From positions 1-60,581 of the forward strand of contig JAQWBP010000008.1 in NCBI GenBank assembly GCA_028706315.1: DNA of 60,581 bases, in the 5' to 3' direction. The notes below the pieces were generated by a model. The model was not told the DNA's origin and ran no database searches. It was given only the letters and a program-made list of their open reading frames with translations. Source of the DNA: Syntrophomonadaceae bacterium. Its GTDB lineage: Bacteria > Bacillota > Syntrophomonadia > Syntrophomonadales > Syntrophomonadaceae. Made by a program: the position numbers and the translations under genes. Positions within the stretch are counted from its first letter, which is position 1. Every line of letters starts with the position of its first letter. Shown piece by piece: positions 8,947 to 18,886 of the stretch.

Positions 8947-11436
8947 TTATAATACGCCCCGATAAAAATGCCCTTTGGTAAATGCAGATGAACTTACTCT
9001 GGCTAGTTCTTTTTTCGAACAGTCTAAATCCGGCTTTTGACCGTTTTTAAGCTGTTCTAAAACCTGCCGATATATTTTTATGACCTGGGTGATTTCCTGT
9101 TCATTGGAGCGCCTGGCTTCTATCCTCAGACTTCCGGCTTTAAGTGACAATAATTGCTGTAAATAACTAAGCATGCAAAGAGTTCGCGAGTTAAATAGAT
9201 AAAAACGGCAATAACTATCAGTTTCAACCGGAAATTCGTAGCCTTTTTCATCTTTAATGAAATAACGGTCTTTTATACAGTGCCCGGGGCATTTCTTCCT
9301 CGGATCGCCTAGCATACCTGATAACATACAGAACTGTGAAACCATGATTACCAGTTCGCCATGAATTACTACTTCGGCTTTATCCATATTATGAAACTTT
9401 TTTAATTGTGTAAAGTTTAATTCAGGAGAGAGGCATATACTTTTTACACCTATTTCCAAAAGGTAATCAAGCGTAACAGGATTAAAAACATTCAGGCTAT
9501 AATCGGCCCTGGTTTTTAGGCCCCTATTAAGGCACCATTTTAAAGCACCATGATTACCTGCCATAATGCTATCAATATTAATGTTTAGCAACTTATCCCA
9601 GTCATGTATTTCGGCATCTTTTTGTATCCGGGGCAGAGCAGGTACTATTTCACAATTGTTCTTGTGCGCCAATTCAATTAAAGTCTCCAACTCATCAATG
9701 TGTACGCATCCATTTTTTGATATACCCTCTAAAGCGATATAGACCCTTTGGGCACCCGATTTCATCGCAGCATATGCCGGTTCTATCCCGCTAACTATTA
9801 TACTAATTACAGGTGTAACCTCGCGATTTTGCCTATAGCCTTTGCTACCCAGCATATCTTTTTTTAGCTGTTGATATTTACCCTTATCAGTAAAAGCAGG
9901 CTGGTATGGCTGCAACAGTAGTTGTTCAAGCTGTTCGCAGCCCCTCCTGCGGGCATCATTAATTTCGCTGAAAGGTATCATCAAATCCCCTTCAGTATAC
10001 AAGCTTAAGCCGTCTAACCTGAAAGGAGTATTGCCCAATCGGTCTATTTTACCTTTGAGACTATGTTTATCTAGTGGATATTTTTCAGCCAACTGAGCTT
10101 TACTATTACTTAATACCTCAACCTGATTACCTTTCTCATCAGTAAAGACTAACCGTAAGGGGGTATCCTGCTTTAAATATGCATCAACAGTAATGCCTAC
10201 CCTGCTGGCAGTATCCAAATGCATATTATTAGCCTCGGTAGATAATAGTTCTTCATCATGAATTTTAAAAACTTTATCATCAGATGCTACTCGAGTTTCA
10301 AGCTGTACAGTAATTACTTCCCCACGGCCAGCTGAATCAACCTTTTTGCCGTTGGTGATAATTTCCTTTAACTCGATAACTGGACCTTTCCCCTGTTTTA
10401 TCCATATTTCTAGATAATCACCCGGCTTTACTGTGTCACTTAGTTGAATATTAGCCATTAAGTCTTGTGTCTGATCTACTACCCTGCCAATATAAACACC
10501 CTGGTTATTAGGTTTTTTACTACTCAAAAAATTGTTTCGCTCCTCGAATAAATACCCGGTGGAAAAATTGCGGTTAAATATTTTGCGCAGGTCGTTTTTA
10601 GCTTCCGGTGAAATTATATATGCTGGATTTTGAGCAAATAAATCCAGGGCTTCACGATAAGTACGGGTAACTATTGCTACGTATTCGGGACGTTTCATCC
10701 TGCCTTCGATTTTTAACGAAGATACCCCCGCTTTTTTTAATAATGGCAGGTTTTCTAATAAGGCTAGGTCTGAGGGACTGAGAAGGTGCTGGCCCCTTCC
10801 CTTTACATCAATACGTTGTTTAGATATTTGCGAATACAGATCATAAGGCAGCCTGCAGGGCTGCGCACAACGACCCCGATTACCACTCCTGCCTCCTACC
10901 ATGCTGCTGAATAGGCATTGTCCAGAATATGAATAACAGAGAGCCCCGTGGATAAATACTTCAAATTCTACATCGCTTAGTTCCTTGCAGATAAATTCCA
11001 GTTCCCTTAAAGACGTTTCCCGGGCCAGAACAATCCTTTTTATCCCCTGCTCCCGTAAAAATAATGCCCCATAAGAATTATGAATGGTCATCTGGGTACT
11101 GGCATGAATTTTCATACCAGGAATTGTTTTTTGGATTGCCTTTACTAGTCCCAGATCCTGGACTATCACTGCATCAACACCAAGAATATGCAGTTCGTAA
11201 ATATAATCGAGTGCTGGTCCGAATTCTTCATAATCAATCAGAGTATTTACCGTAACATATATTTTTCTATCTCTAATATGGGCATAATCTGCCGCTTCCT
11301 TAATTTGTTGCATAGCAAAGTTTTGGGCATACTGGCGGGCACTAAAATTTTGGCCACCCACATACACCGCATCTGCTCCGTTTTGCACAGCAGCAATAAA
11401 TGCGTTCCAGCTGCCTGCCGGTGCTAGAAGTTCCAT
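8947..11436 (-). CDS. U32 family peptidase/hydroxylase-like protein with C-terminal DUF3656-type region
   Basis: The N-terminal MELLAPAGSWNAFIAAVQNGADAVY is the classic U32 opening. The Cys-rich signature around residues 165-200 (GALCYSYSGQC, then GRCAQPCRLPY) matches the Fe-S binding block of U32 proteins such as RlhA, which hydroxylate RNA or assist tRNA modification. The protein is 829 aa, about twice the minimal family length. Its second half resembles the U32-plus-DUF3656 architecture common in Clostridia, and a further Cys-containing segment (CMLSGMLGDPRKKCPGHC) lies near residue 690. GGAGGT precedes ATG 11436. The substrate is unknown; a true peptidase role is doubtful. Confidence 0.88.
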   Translation of the reverse strand: MELLAPAGSWNAFIAAVQNGADAVYVGGQNFSARQYAQNFAMQQIKEAADYAHIRDRKIYVTVNTLIDYEEFGPALDYIYELHILGVDAVIVQDLGLVKAIQKTIPGMKIHASTQMTIHNSYGALFLREQGIKRIVLARETSLRELEFICKELSDVEFEVFIHGALCYSYSGQCLFSSMVGGRSGNRGRCAQPCRLPYDLYSQISKQRIDVKGRGQHLLSPSDLALLENLPLLKKAGVSSLKIEGRMKRPEYVAIVTRTYREALDLFAQNPAYIISPEAKNDLRKIFNRNFSTGYLFEERNNFLSSKKPNNQGVYIGRVVDQTQDLMANIQLSDTVKPGDYLEIWIKQGKGPVIELKEIITNGKKVDSAGRGEVITVQLETRVASDDKVFKIHDEELLSTEANNMHLDTASRVGITVDAYLKQDTPLRLVFTDEKGNQVEVLSNSKAQLAEKYPLDKHSLKGKIDRLGNTPFRLDGLSLYTEGDLMIPFSEINDARRRGCEQLEQLLLQPYQPAFTDKGKYQQLKKDMLGSKGYRQNREVTPVISIIVSGIEPAYAAMKSGAQRVYIALEGISKNGCVHIDELETLIELAHKNNCEIVPALPRIQKDAEIHDWDKLLNINIDSIMAGNHGALKWCLNRGLKTRADYSLNVFNPVTLDYLLEIGVKSICLSPELNFTQLKKFHNMDKAEVVIHGELVIMVSQFCMLSGMLGDPRKKCPGHCIKDRYFIKDEKGYEFPVETDSYCRFYLFNSRTLCMLSYLQQLLSLKAGSLRIEARRSNEQEITQVIKIYRQVLEQLKNGQKPDLDCSKKELARVSSSAFTKGHFYRGVL

Positions 11437-11497
11437 GTAACTACTATACCTCCTGTAAAATTCGGGGGTTTTTTTATTAAAAAAGAGATGTGGGACT

Positions 11498-12184
11498 TTA
11501 TATCATACCGTTATGGTGGGACTTAATTTGCCGGTCAAAGTCATCCATTTTTTCGCATATAAGATCGAGCCTTTTCTCAATGACCTTAAGCTGTTCAGAT
11601 AAAGAAATAGAAGGTTCAGCCTGCCATGATTGCTGTTGTTGACTGGCAAAAAAATCTGCCCGACTGCTCGAACTAATTGTTAATAGCTCACTACGTTCAA
11701 CTGGTCTAATGCCCAGGTCCCGGCGGGTTACTGGTTCATCGCTTTCGTTTAAGATTACACTAAAACCCCCACATGATTCGAGAATACCTTTATCTACTTC
11801 ATCAATATCTCTGATTCCTTGTTTGCGTAACTCCTGCATTAAGTCATCAATATTAAATTTTTCCTGGGCAAGATTTTTCTTTATAATTTTGCCATTATCT
11901 ATCAACACCACTGGTTTGCCCGTTATTATGTTAGATAACATCTGGTTTTTTAAAGCTAGATACCCCATGGCATATTCGAGTCCAGCCAGAGTAAAAAGTA
12001 TAATTAACCCTTCCCAAAAAGGAATACTTTTATCCAGCGCAACTGAGACTACAGTATGGCCTACTCCAGTCATTACCACGAAATCAAAAGGCCCCAGTTC
12101 CCCCAGAGCCCTTTTACCTAAAAGCCGGATCATTAATAAAGCCATGAAATACATTGCTGCTGCCCTGATAACAAAGTCAAGCAT
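11498..12184 (-). CDS. DUF421 (YetF-like) membrane protein
   Basis: A 228-aa inner-membrane protein with about three N-terminal TM helices (MYFMALLMIRLLGKRALGEL, FDFVVMTGVGHTVVSV, FWEGLIILFTLAGLEYA) and a cytoplasmic domain containing NGKIIKKNLAQEKFNIDDLMQ, the usual DUF421 middle. The C-terminal tail (about 170-228) ends in a short coiled coil. YetF-like proteins are conserved in sporulating Firmicutes, and some are spore-membrane proteins linked to germinant channels; no role is proven for this one. Its start has GGGGG upstream. Confidence 0.85.
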   Translation of the reverse strand: MLDFVIRAAAMYFMALLMIRLLGKRALGELGPFDFVVMTGVGHTVVSVALDKSIPFWEGLIILFTLAGLEYAMGYLALKNQMLSNIITGKPVVLIDNGKIIKKNLAQEKFNIDDLMQELRKQGIRDIDEVDKGILESCGGFSVILNESDEPVTRRDLGIRPVERSELLTISSSSRADFFASQQQQSWQAEPSISLSEQLKVIEKRLDLICEKMDDFDRQIKSHHNGMI

Positions 12185-12291
12185 GCTATTGCCCCCATTA
12201 ATGGTTCATGACTTATTATTCCGCCATCTTCCCCGGCATTATTCTTTTACTCCCTAGCTGGAGGAATTTTGAATTTTAAATGCCTATATCC

Positions 12292-12481
12292 AACGCTGGC
12301 TCACTATCGTTCGCACGCGGATTTTATAGGATTACTGCAAATTTTTTTATTAATCATTTATGGAAGAAAAAACAGCGCAAATCATAACAATCAGTTAAAA
12401 TCAGCGTCTAAAAAATCAGTACAATCCAGAATATATAAAAAGGTCTGCGTAAGTCTTAATAATCTGTGATAATCTGCGTCT
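12292..12481 (+). repeat. Dispersed fold-back repeat, copy B
   Basis: Fills the 308-base gap between the DUF421 gene and polX. The right arm 12442-12480 (TCTGCGTAAGTC, TCTGTGATAA, TCTGCGTC) aligns over about 37 bases with the right arm of copy A. The left part 12292-12323 is the reverse complement of the copy A central module with only about six differences. The middle contains further AATCAGCGT-like pieces. An AT-rich GAATTTTGAATTTTAAA stretch lies just to the left. Confidence 0.65.
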
Positions 12482-12492
12482 ACCTATACAAA

Positions 12493-14172
12493 TCAATCCT
12501 TCTTCTTTTGTAAAAATTCGAGGAGTTTGTCTTTATCCCAAGTGTTGATTACATCGTCAGGGGTAAGCCATCCCCGGCGGGCATTTAAAATACCGTATAT
12601 CATAAGATTAAGGTCTTCCTTATGATGTGCGTCACTATTGATAGCTATTTTTATGCCATAATCGCGGGTTTTTCTAGCAACATGTTCATCTATATCAAGA
12701 CGGTCCGGATGAGCATTAATTTCTAAAACCACATTATTTTTAGCAGCTGCTTCAAGCACCTTGTCCAAGTCAAGCTCATAACCTTTTCTCCTGTTTAGCA
12801 GCCTGCCGGTTAGATGACCGATAATATTAACATTTTTATTCTTAATTACTTTTAATACCCGTTCTGTCTGTAGTTCCTTATCAAGTTTAAAATTACTGTG
12901 AATGGACGCTATTACAACATCAAGGCGTTCTAGAATATCATCGGTAAAATCCAGGGTTCCATCTTTTAAAATATCAACTTCAATGCCTCTAAGAATGCAA
13001 AAATCCTTAGCATTCTCATTTAAAGCATTTATGACCCTAGATTGGGCTGAAAGTCTCTCTTCATTGAGCCCACCACTAATAGTCAGAGATTTAGAATGAT
13101 CAGTGATAGCAATATATTGGTAGCCAAGTTTTTGCGCTGCTGCTGCCATATCCTGAATTTTCTCTGCACCATCACTCCATTCCGAATGTACATGCAGGTC
13201 ACCCTTGATATCGCTCTGACTAATTAGTTGGGGTAAATTGCCCTCTTTAGCTGTTTCAAGCTCTCCTCGATCTTCACGCAATTCCGGGGGAATATATTTA
13301 AGCCCCTGGCGGGAAAATAATTCAGATTCGCTAGCTAACCCGGATAATTCTTGTTCGGGAATATTAGTAAAAAACTTGCTGCGGAATGGTTTGGAGCCTG
13401 TGGTCCAAATTAATTTATAGTAATAGTCGCGAGGGGCAACCATAATGACTTCAAATTTTACACTATCCCCCAGTTCACCACTTATCGAGTCTTCTTTTAC
13501 GTCTGTAACTTTCTTAATATATTTATAAGCGCGAGTGTACTCAATTACCCTGGCAAAATTATGCGATGCTACCAGAATATCTATATCACTGACTAGTGGT
13601 TTTCCCCGGCGGATACTACCAACTATGCTGCCACATTCAATATCGGGGGATGTCATAAGATATTCAAGGAATTCTTCGGCCAATGGTAATGCCAGCCCTA
13701 GATTAAATTTACCCGTATTTTCTTTAAGTAATTCAATCCCTTTTTGAATATTATATTCACTTTTTTCACCCATTCCGGGCAGAGTTCTTATTTTTTTATC
13801 ATTTACTGCCTGGACAAGCTCAGCAATGCTGGTAATTCCCAGTTGTTCATAGATGATTTTAACTGTTTTGTGTCCTATCCCAGGTATGGTGAGCATTTCT
13901 AATACACCTGCTGGTACCTGACTCAATAATCCCTCATAATATTCACAGCTGCTTTTTTCAAGCATTTCCTCTATTTTAGCTTTTACCGCTTTACCTACAC
14001 CAGGTATATCACCTATCCGGTCTTTTTGGTAAAGGTTTCTTATATCTTCGTCAAGATGATAAACGGAATCGGCCGCTTTGCGATATGCTCTTATTTTAAA
14101 AAGATTTTCCTCCTGAATCTCAAGGATGTCTGCTATGTTTACCAGCACCCGGGCAATTTCATGATTTGTCAT
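12493..14172 (-). CDS. polX: DNA polymerase/3'-5' exonuclease PolX
   Basis: Family X polymerase fused to a PHP phosphoesterase, used in base-excision-type repair. N-terminal helix-hairpin-helix motifs (GVGKAVKAKIEEML, PGIGHKTVKIIYEQLG) run over residues 50-130. The polymerase signature GSIRRGKPLVSDIDIL is near 185-200, with the two metal-binding aspartates of DID. The PHP domain begins HVHSEWSDG near 327 and includes ITDHSKSL and EINAHPDRLDI. The 559-aa length is normal. It starts 3 bases after zapA stops, so the two are probably one operon, as in other Clostridia. Confidence 0.95.
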   Translation of the reverse strand: MTNHEIARVLVNIADILEIQEENLFKIRAYRKAADSVYHLDEDIRNLYQKDRIGDIPGVGKAVKAKIEEMLEKSSCEYYEGLLSQVPAGVLEMLTIPGIGHKTVKIIYEQLGITSIAELVQAVNDKKIRTLPGMGEKSEYNIQKGIELLKENTGKFNLGLALPLAEEFLEYLMTSPDIECGSIVGSIRRGKPLVSDIDILVASHNFARVIEYTRAYKYIKKVTDVKEDSISGELGDSVKFEVIMVAPRDYYYKLIWTTGSKPFRSKFFTNIPEQELSGLASESELFSRQGLKYIPPELREDRGELETAKEGNLPQLISQSDIKGDLHVHSEWSDGAEKIQDMAAAAQKLGYQYIAITDHSKSLTISGGLNEERLSAQSRVINALNENAKDFCILRGIEVDILKDGTLDFTDDILERLDVVIASIHSNFKLDKELQTERVLKVIKNKNVNIIGHLTGRLLNRRKGYELDLDKVLEAAAKNNVVLEINAHPDRLDIDEHVARKTRDYGIKIAINSDAHHKEDLNLMIYGILNARRGWLTPDDVINTWDKDKLLEFLQKKKD

Positions 14173-14175
14173 CTA

Positions 14176-14454
14176 CTATCCCATCCTATTTTTACGTTCT
14201 TCTTCTAAAGCTTTAACTAGTTCATCATAGTCCTCCTGTAGTTTGTTCAATTCATCGGCCAGGTTGAGGGAAGCTAACACTGCAGTCTTGGTTTTGGAAA
14301 GATTGGGATTGCGCTGTTGAATCATCTTCATGCGCCGGTCAACATAAGTAGCCAACATTTGAATGTACTCGGGGTTTTCATCTCCCTTAACAATATACTC
14401 TTCATTTAGTATTTCCACTGTAACTCTATTTAGCTTATTCTTTTTCTCGTCCAA
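14176..14454 (-). CDS. zapA: Cell division protein ZapA
   Basis: A 92-aa FtsZ-ring stabiliser. The N-terminal strand region (NRVTVEILNEEYIVKGDENPEY) is followed by YVDRRMKMIQQRNP and a long C-terminal coiled coil (LADELNKLQEDYDELVKAL), the normal ZapA order. The start codon is TTG at 14454 after AGGGGGCGG. The gene is directly upstream of polX. Confidence 0.9.
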   Translation of the reverse strand: MDEKKNKLNRVTVEILNEEYIVKGDENPEYIQMLATYVDRRMKMIQQRNPNLSKTKTAVLASLNLADELNKLQEDYDELVKALEEERKNRMG

Positions 14455-14613
14455 ATCTAACCGCCCCCTGTATAAGGAATGATAAACTACTTCTCTATAA
14501 AAACCTGCTTTTCCTGCAATTAGCCCGCTATCTAGAACTTCGTTTCCATTGTTGCATTTTTACTATTGTACTGCAAATTCAGTTATAGATAAAATAAAAA
14601 CATGTAAATAGGA

Positions 14614-14675
14614 CAAATCAGGGGAGGGTTGCATAATTTCCTAAAAAGAAAATCCTGGAACCCTCCCCTGATTTG
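14614..14675 (-). terminator. Strong terminator-like hairpin after phoU
   Basis: A perfect 17-bp stem: 14614-14630 pairs with 14659-14675 around a 28-base loop. It begins one base after the phoU stop and closes the pst operon. On the minus strand the T-rich tract starts some bases after the stem, so RNA-end protection is also possible. Confidence 0.7.
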
Positions 14676-14676
14676 C

Positions 14677-15354
14677 TTATTTTCTTTGGCTGCGTGCCAT
14701 CTTATTTAAATCTAACCGCTCTCCTTTAATGGTGTAAATAACCATTTCTCCAAAGTTAGTAGCATGATCGCCAATACGTTCCAGATGCCCAGCTGCCAGC
14801 AGCAAATCTGTAGCCTGAGGTATATTCTTTGTGTCCTGCATCATATACAAAAGCAGCTCACTAAAAACTTGATTATAAAGTCCATCCATTTCGTTCTCCA
14901 AAGGTATCAATTCCATAGCAAGATTACTTTTTTTATCAGTAAAAGCCTTGATTGCTTTTTGAATCATTTCCGCGGCTATTGCTGCCATCCGCGGGATATC
15001 AATTAACGGTTTGATATAATGTTGGTCATATAAATCAATAGTAATCTGAGCTATGTCTTCAGCATGATCAGCCATTCTCTCCATATCAATAATTATTCGT
15101 AAGGCAGTCCCTATAAAGCGTAAATCACCGGCCATCGGCTGTTTCATGGCAATAAGGCTCAGACACTTTTTTTCAATATCCAGTTGCATCTGATCAATTA
15201 TATCATCCCGGTTAATAACTTCCCGAGCCAGGTTAATATCTTTGTCAATCATCGATTTAACCGAATTGTGTACCTGCTGCTCGAGGAGTCTAGCCATTTT
15301 AAGTAGCTCTTCTTTAAGTTTTTCCAATTCATCTGTAAGAGGCTGGTTTTTCAT
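14677..15354 (-). CDS. phoU: Phosphate transport regulator PhoU
   Basis: A 225-aa all-helical protein built of two PhoU repeats. Each has the metal-binding E/D-rich helix: RIIIDMERMADHAEDIAQI in the first half and HLERIGDHATNFGEMV in the second. PhoU couples the Pst transporter to PhoR and damps the response when phosphate is plentiful. It is the last gene of pstSCAB-phoU, 12 bases after pstB, the standard arrangement. Confidence 0.95.
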   Translation of the reverse strand: MKNQPLTDELEKLKEELLKMARLLEQQVHNSVKSMIDKDINLAREVINRDDIIDQMQLDIEKKCLSLIAMKQPMAGDLRFIGTALRIIIDMERMADHAEDIAQITIDLYDQHYIKPLIDIPRMAAIAAEMIQKAIKAFTDKKSNLAMELIPLENEMDGLYNQVFSELLLYMMQDTKNIPQATDLLLAAGHLERIGDHATNFGEMVIYTIKGERLDLNKMARSQRK

Positions 15355-15366
15355 GTTATCACCTTC

Positions 15367-16128
15367 TTATCCAAATCTACCAGTTATATAATCTTCAGTT
15401 CTCTTGTCCCGCGGATTTACAAATAGCTCATCAGTACGATTAAATTCAACTAAAGCACCATTTAAGAAAAATCCTGTGTAATCAGAAACTCGAGCGGCCT
15501 GCTGCATATTATGAGTAACGATGACAATAGTGTAGCTATTTTTTAATTCGGAGATTAGTTCCTCCAGTTTGGCAGTAGAAATAGGATCCAGAGCAGAAGC
15601 AGGTTCATCCATCAATATTACCTGTGGTTCAACTGCCAGGACTCTGGCCATAACCAGCCTTTGCCGCTGACCACCGGACATCCCGGTAGCTGGCGATTTT
15701 ATCCTGTCCTTTACCTCATTCCAAAGATTAGCTGCTTTAAGGCTTTTTTCAACAATTTCGTCAAGTATAGCTTTATCTTTTACCCCATGAATCCTCGGTC
15801 CATAAGCTACATTATCATAGATTGACATGGGAAAAACTGATGGCTGCTGGAAAACCATGCCTACATTTTTGCGTAGATTTACGGGATCAATGTCCTTATC
15901 ATAAAGTGGTATCTCATCAATATAAATCTGTCCTTTAGTTGACGTTCCCTCTATGAGCTCGTTTAACCGGTTAATTGACCTTAAGAAAGTCGATTTACCG
16001 CAACCGGAAGGACCAATTAAAGCTGTAACGTTGTTTTCCTTAATTTCCATATTGATTTCATAGAGAGCTTGAAAGTCATGGTAAAATACCTTTAGGTCTG
16101 TGCTTTTTATTTTTACATCGTTTGCCAT
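15367..16128 (-). CDS. pstB: Phosphate ABC transporter ATP-binding protein PstB
   Basis: A 253-aa ATPase that powers PstA/PstC. Walker [22 protein letters not shown]-loop [15 protein letters not shown], signature [16 protein letters not shown], Walker [14 protein letters not shown] and switch [16 protein letters not shown] are all intact and match the phosphate subfamily. GAGGTG precedes the ATG. It lies 15 bases after pstA in the pst operon. Confidence 0.97.
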   Translation of the reverse strand: MANDVKIKSTDLKVFYHDFQALYEINMEIKENNVTALIGPSGCGKSTFLRSINRLNELIEGTSTKGQIYIDEIPLYDKDIDPVNLRKNVGMVFQQPSVFPMSIYDNVAYGPRIHGVKDKAILDEIVEKSLKAANLWNEVKDRIKSPATGMSGGQRQRLVMARVLAVEPQVILMDEPASALDPISTAKLEELISELKNSYTIVIVTHNMQQAARVSDYTGFFLNGALVEFNRTDELFVNPRDKRTEDYITGRFG

Positions 16129-16143
16129 AAATTCACCTCAATT

Positions 16144-16980
16144 CTAGCTGCTTAAATGTGATAATCTGCGTAAACTTAAGTGGGCCATGTAGTTGATGAT
16201 TATTATTAAAATAACTATTACGAATGCTGTGCCAAAAGCTCTTTCGAGCGATATTCCCTCCAGGGCCAGGATATAAAGATGTACTGCCATAGTTCTGACC
16301 GGATCACTGAGGCTTAATGGCATCCCCAGTGAACTGCCAGCCGTTAAAATAATTGCCGCAGTCTCTCCCACTACCCGCCCGATAGAAAGTATTATTCCTG
16401 TAATTATGCCGGGCGCAGCAGAGGGGATAGTTATCTTGCTAATCGTCTGCCATTTACTAGCTCCCAGCGCCAGGCTATTTTCCCTGTATTCATGGGGGAC
16501 ATTCAAAATTGCCTCCTGGGCAGTCCGGGTAATGGTCGGCAGTATCATGATAGCCAGGGTCATACCCCCTGAAAGTATTGACCAACCCAAATTTAAAAAT
16601 ATTACAAAAAATACAAACCCAAATAATCCAAAAATAATCGATGGAATACCTGCCAGCGTTTCCGCGGTTAGATTAACCAGACGAGCAAACCTGCTCTTGC
16701 GCCGGGCATATTCCTCCAGATATATAGCCGTGCTCACCCCTAGGGGTACAGCAAAGAGAAGGGCAACTGCGGTCAAGTACACGGTACCTATTATGGTAGT
16801 TGATATTCCGCCCTCTTTACCTGCACGGGTCGGAGCAGTGAAAATAAAATCCAGGTTTACTACAGAAAACCCTTTTACTGCTATATAACCAATAATGATT
16901 ATAAATATACCCGCTATGACTGATGCAGATAACCAAAAACATAGGTTTATTATTTTTTCCAGCCTATTAGTTGCTTTCAT
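16144..16980 (-). CDS. pstA: Phosphate ABC transporter permease PstA
   Basis: A 278-aa inner-membrane permease with about six TM helices. The coupling-loop sequence EYRENSLALGASKWQTISKITIPSA and GRVVGETAAIILTAG are the family hallmarks. Its start overlaps the end of pstC by 14 bases, implying translational coupling. The last few codons (16157-16171) contain TGTGATAATCTGCGT, a 15-base match to the dispersed repeat, so the C-terminus may carry a scrap of that element. Confidence 0.95.
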   Translation of the reverse strand: MKATNRLEKIINLCFWLSASVIAGIFIIIIGYIAVKGFSVVNLDFIFTAPTRAGKEGGISTTIIGTVYLTAVALLFAVPLGVSTAIYLEEYARRKSRFARLVNLTAETLAGIPSIIFGLFGFVFFVIFLNLGWSILSGGMTLAIMILPTITRTAQEAILNVPHEYRENSLALGASKWQTISKITIPSAAPGIITGIILSIGRVVGETAAIILTAGSSLGMPLSLSDPVRTMAVHLYILALEGISLERAFGTAFVIVILIIIINYMAHLSLRRLSHLSS

Positions 16981-17914
16981 TTACTCTACCTGCCTTTGAT
17001 GCCAAATTAGCTATAAAGTTTAAAAGAACAATTAGTATAAATAATACTGTTCCGGTAGCAAACAGAGCTGCCTGGTGGTCACCAGTTGCATATCCCATTT
17101 CCAGGACTATATTACTTGTCATAGTTCTTACCGGAGACAGAATATTGCCGGGTAAAATAGCTGCATTACCTGTCACCATAACTACTGCCATCGTTTCTCC
17201 GATTGCCCGCCCCATCCCTAATATAATAGCGGTAATAATTCCCGATCGTGCTGCTGGTAGTAGAACCCTGCTTATAGTCTGGTAATGAGTTGCACCTAGT
17301 GCCAGTGAGCCTTCCTTATATTCTCTGGGCACCGCCTTTATGGAGTCCCGGGAAATATTAATAATAGTAGGCAGAATCATAATCCCTAAGATTATTGCTC
17401 CTGCCAGTACACTCAGGCCATTACCTCCCAGGTATTCACGGATAAAAGGTACTATTACAATCAACCCGAAAAAACCGTAAACAACTGAAGGTATACCAGC
17501 TAGAAGTTCAAGCAGACTGCCCAGGATTTTATCTATCCTGGGCGGAGCTATCTCCGCCATAAAGATTGAGGTCATAAGCCCCAGCGGTACTGCCCACAAA
17601 AGAGCAGTAAAAGTAACTACCAGCGACCCAACAAACATAGCACCTATGCCAAAGTTACCACTCGTTGGTGCCCATTCGAGATTTAATAGGAAATTACCCA
17701 ATCCAGTTTTTAATATAACTGGTATACCCCGGCTAAAAATAAAAAGTGTTATCAGTAATATAGCTAGTATAGATATTGCAGCACAGAGCATTAAAATCTT
17801 TTCTATAAACTGTTCCCCTGATAACTTGAACCTTTTTTGGGTCTCGGCGAGAATACTGCAACTGCTGGTGGATACCATTGTATTTAATTTTTCCATCATA
17901 AAAGTTCTTTCCAT
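16967..17914 (-). CDS. pstC: Phosphate ABC transporter permease PstC
   Basis: A 315-aa permease partner of PstA. The first TM is near residues 40-65, followed by a periplasmic-side loop (GIPVILKTGLGNFLLNLEW) and the conserved EYKEGSLALGATHYQTISRVLLPAA loop plus GRAIGETMAVVMVTGN. The N-terminal tail of about 38 residues is slightly long. Start ATG 17914 has GGTGA five bases before it; internal ATGs at 17896-17891 are alternatives. Confidence 0.95.
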   Translation of the reverse strand: MERTFMMEKLNTMVSTSSCSILAETQKRFKLSGEQFIEKILMLCAAISILAILLITLFIFSRGIPVILKTGLGNFLLNLEWAPTSGNFGIGAMFVGSLVVTFTALLWAVPLGLMTSIFMAEIAPPRIDKILGSLLELLAGIPSVVYGFFGLIVIVPFIREYLGGNGLSVLAGAIILGIMILPTIINISRDSIKAVPREYKEGSLALGATHYQTISRVLLPAARSGIITAIILGMGRAIGETMAVVMVTGNAAILPGNILSPVRTMTSNIVLEMGYATGDHQAALFATGTVLFILIVLLNFIANLASKAGRVNESN

Positions 17915-17935
17915 TTTGTCACCGACTTTTATAAG

Positions 17936-18799
17936 TTATTGGGGAGATATTGCCCCTTCTTCAACTATAATGGCCTGCCCTTCATCACTTAAAACGAAAT
18001 CAAGATAAGCTTTCGCCAGACCCTCGGGCTGGTTTTTAGTCAAATACAGGAATGGCCTGGATATCTTATAAGTCCCTGCCTTGATGTTATCCACATTAGA
18101 TTTCACTCCATCGATATCCAGGGATTTAATCTGGTTATCAATCATGGCCAAAGATAAATACCCTATAGCGTTTTTATCACCAGCAACAGTCGTTCTAACA
18201 GCTCCGTTGGAATTTTGAATAATGACTTCCTTTGCTATTTCCTGCTTATCCATCACTATATCTTCGAATGCTCCCCTAGTGCCTGAACCAGCTTCCCTGG
18301 ATACTACTGTAATTACTCCGTCCTTACCGCCAACTTCTGACCAGTTAGTAATGTTACCTAAATAAATATTTTTCACATCTTCCATGCTCAGATTAGTAAC
18401 AGGATTGGATGGATGGACTGCGATTGCTACTCCATCTAGGGCCAGTTTAGTTTCAATAAGGTTTTCTTCTAACTCTTCAGGCTTTAAATCACGGGAACTG
18501 GAGCCAATATCAGCTGCACCGGAAATAACTGCTGCCACACCCTGGCTGGAACCTCCACCCTGGACATTAATCTGTACTCCTGGGTGATTATCCATAAATT
18601 TCTCCGCCAGTACTTCACTAAAAGGTTGTACCGAAGTTGAACCAGCAATGGTCAACGTACCGGCTAGCTTAGCTCCATCAGTTTTTTCGCTGCTGTTTGC
18701 CGCGTCCTGCTGCCCACATCCGCTAACGGTAAACGCAGCTGCCATTATGGCTCCGAGTAAAATTAAGATTATAACTGGTTTGCTTTTAATAGATAACAT
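17936..18799 (-). CDS. pstS: Phosphate-binding lipoprotein PstS
   Basis: Extracytoplasmic phosphate receptor of the Pst system. The signal peptide ends in a lipobox (TVSGC, Cys about residue 28). The mature chain opens with TLTIAGSTSVQPFSEVLAEKF, and REAGSGTRGAFED and NGAVRTTVAGDKNAIGYLSL are the phosphate-pocket regions of the family. The length, 287 aa, is normal. AGGAGGAG precedes the ATG. It is the first gene of the operon, behind the PhoP-box promoter. Confidence 0.96.
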   Translation of the reverse strand: MLSIKSKPVIILILLGAIMAAAFTVSGCGQQDAANSSEKTDGAKLAGTLTIAGSTSVQPFSEVLAEKFMDNHPGVQINVQGGGSSQGVAAVISGAADIGSSSRDLKPEELEENLIETKLALDGVAIAVHPSNPVTNLSMEDVKNIYLGNITNWSEVGGKDGVITVVSREAGSGTRGAFEDIVMDKQEIAKEVIIQNSNGAVRTTVAGDKNAIGYLSLAMIDNQIKSLDIDGVKSNVDNIKAGTYKISRPFLYLTKNQPEGLAKAYLDFVLSDEGQAIIVEEGAISPQ

Positions 18800-18886
18800 T
18801 TGATCTCCTCCTAATAATAATTTTTTTAAGGTGTCACCTTATCGTGCCTTTAGATTAGCACCTGATTGTTAAGAGGCAGGCCTTTA

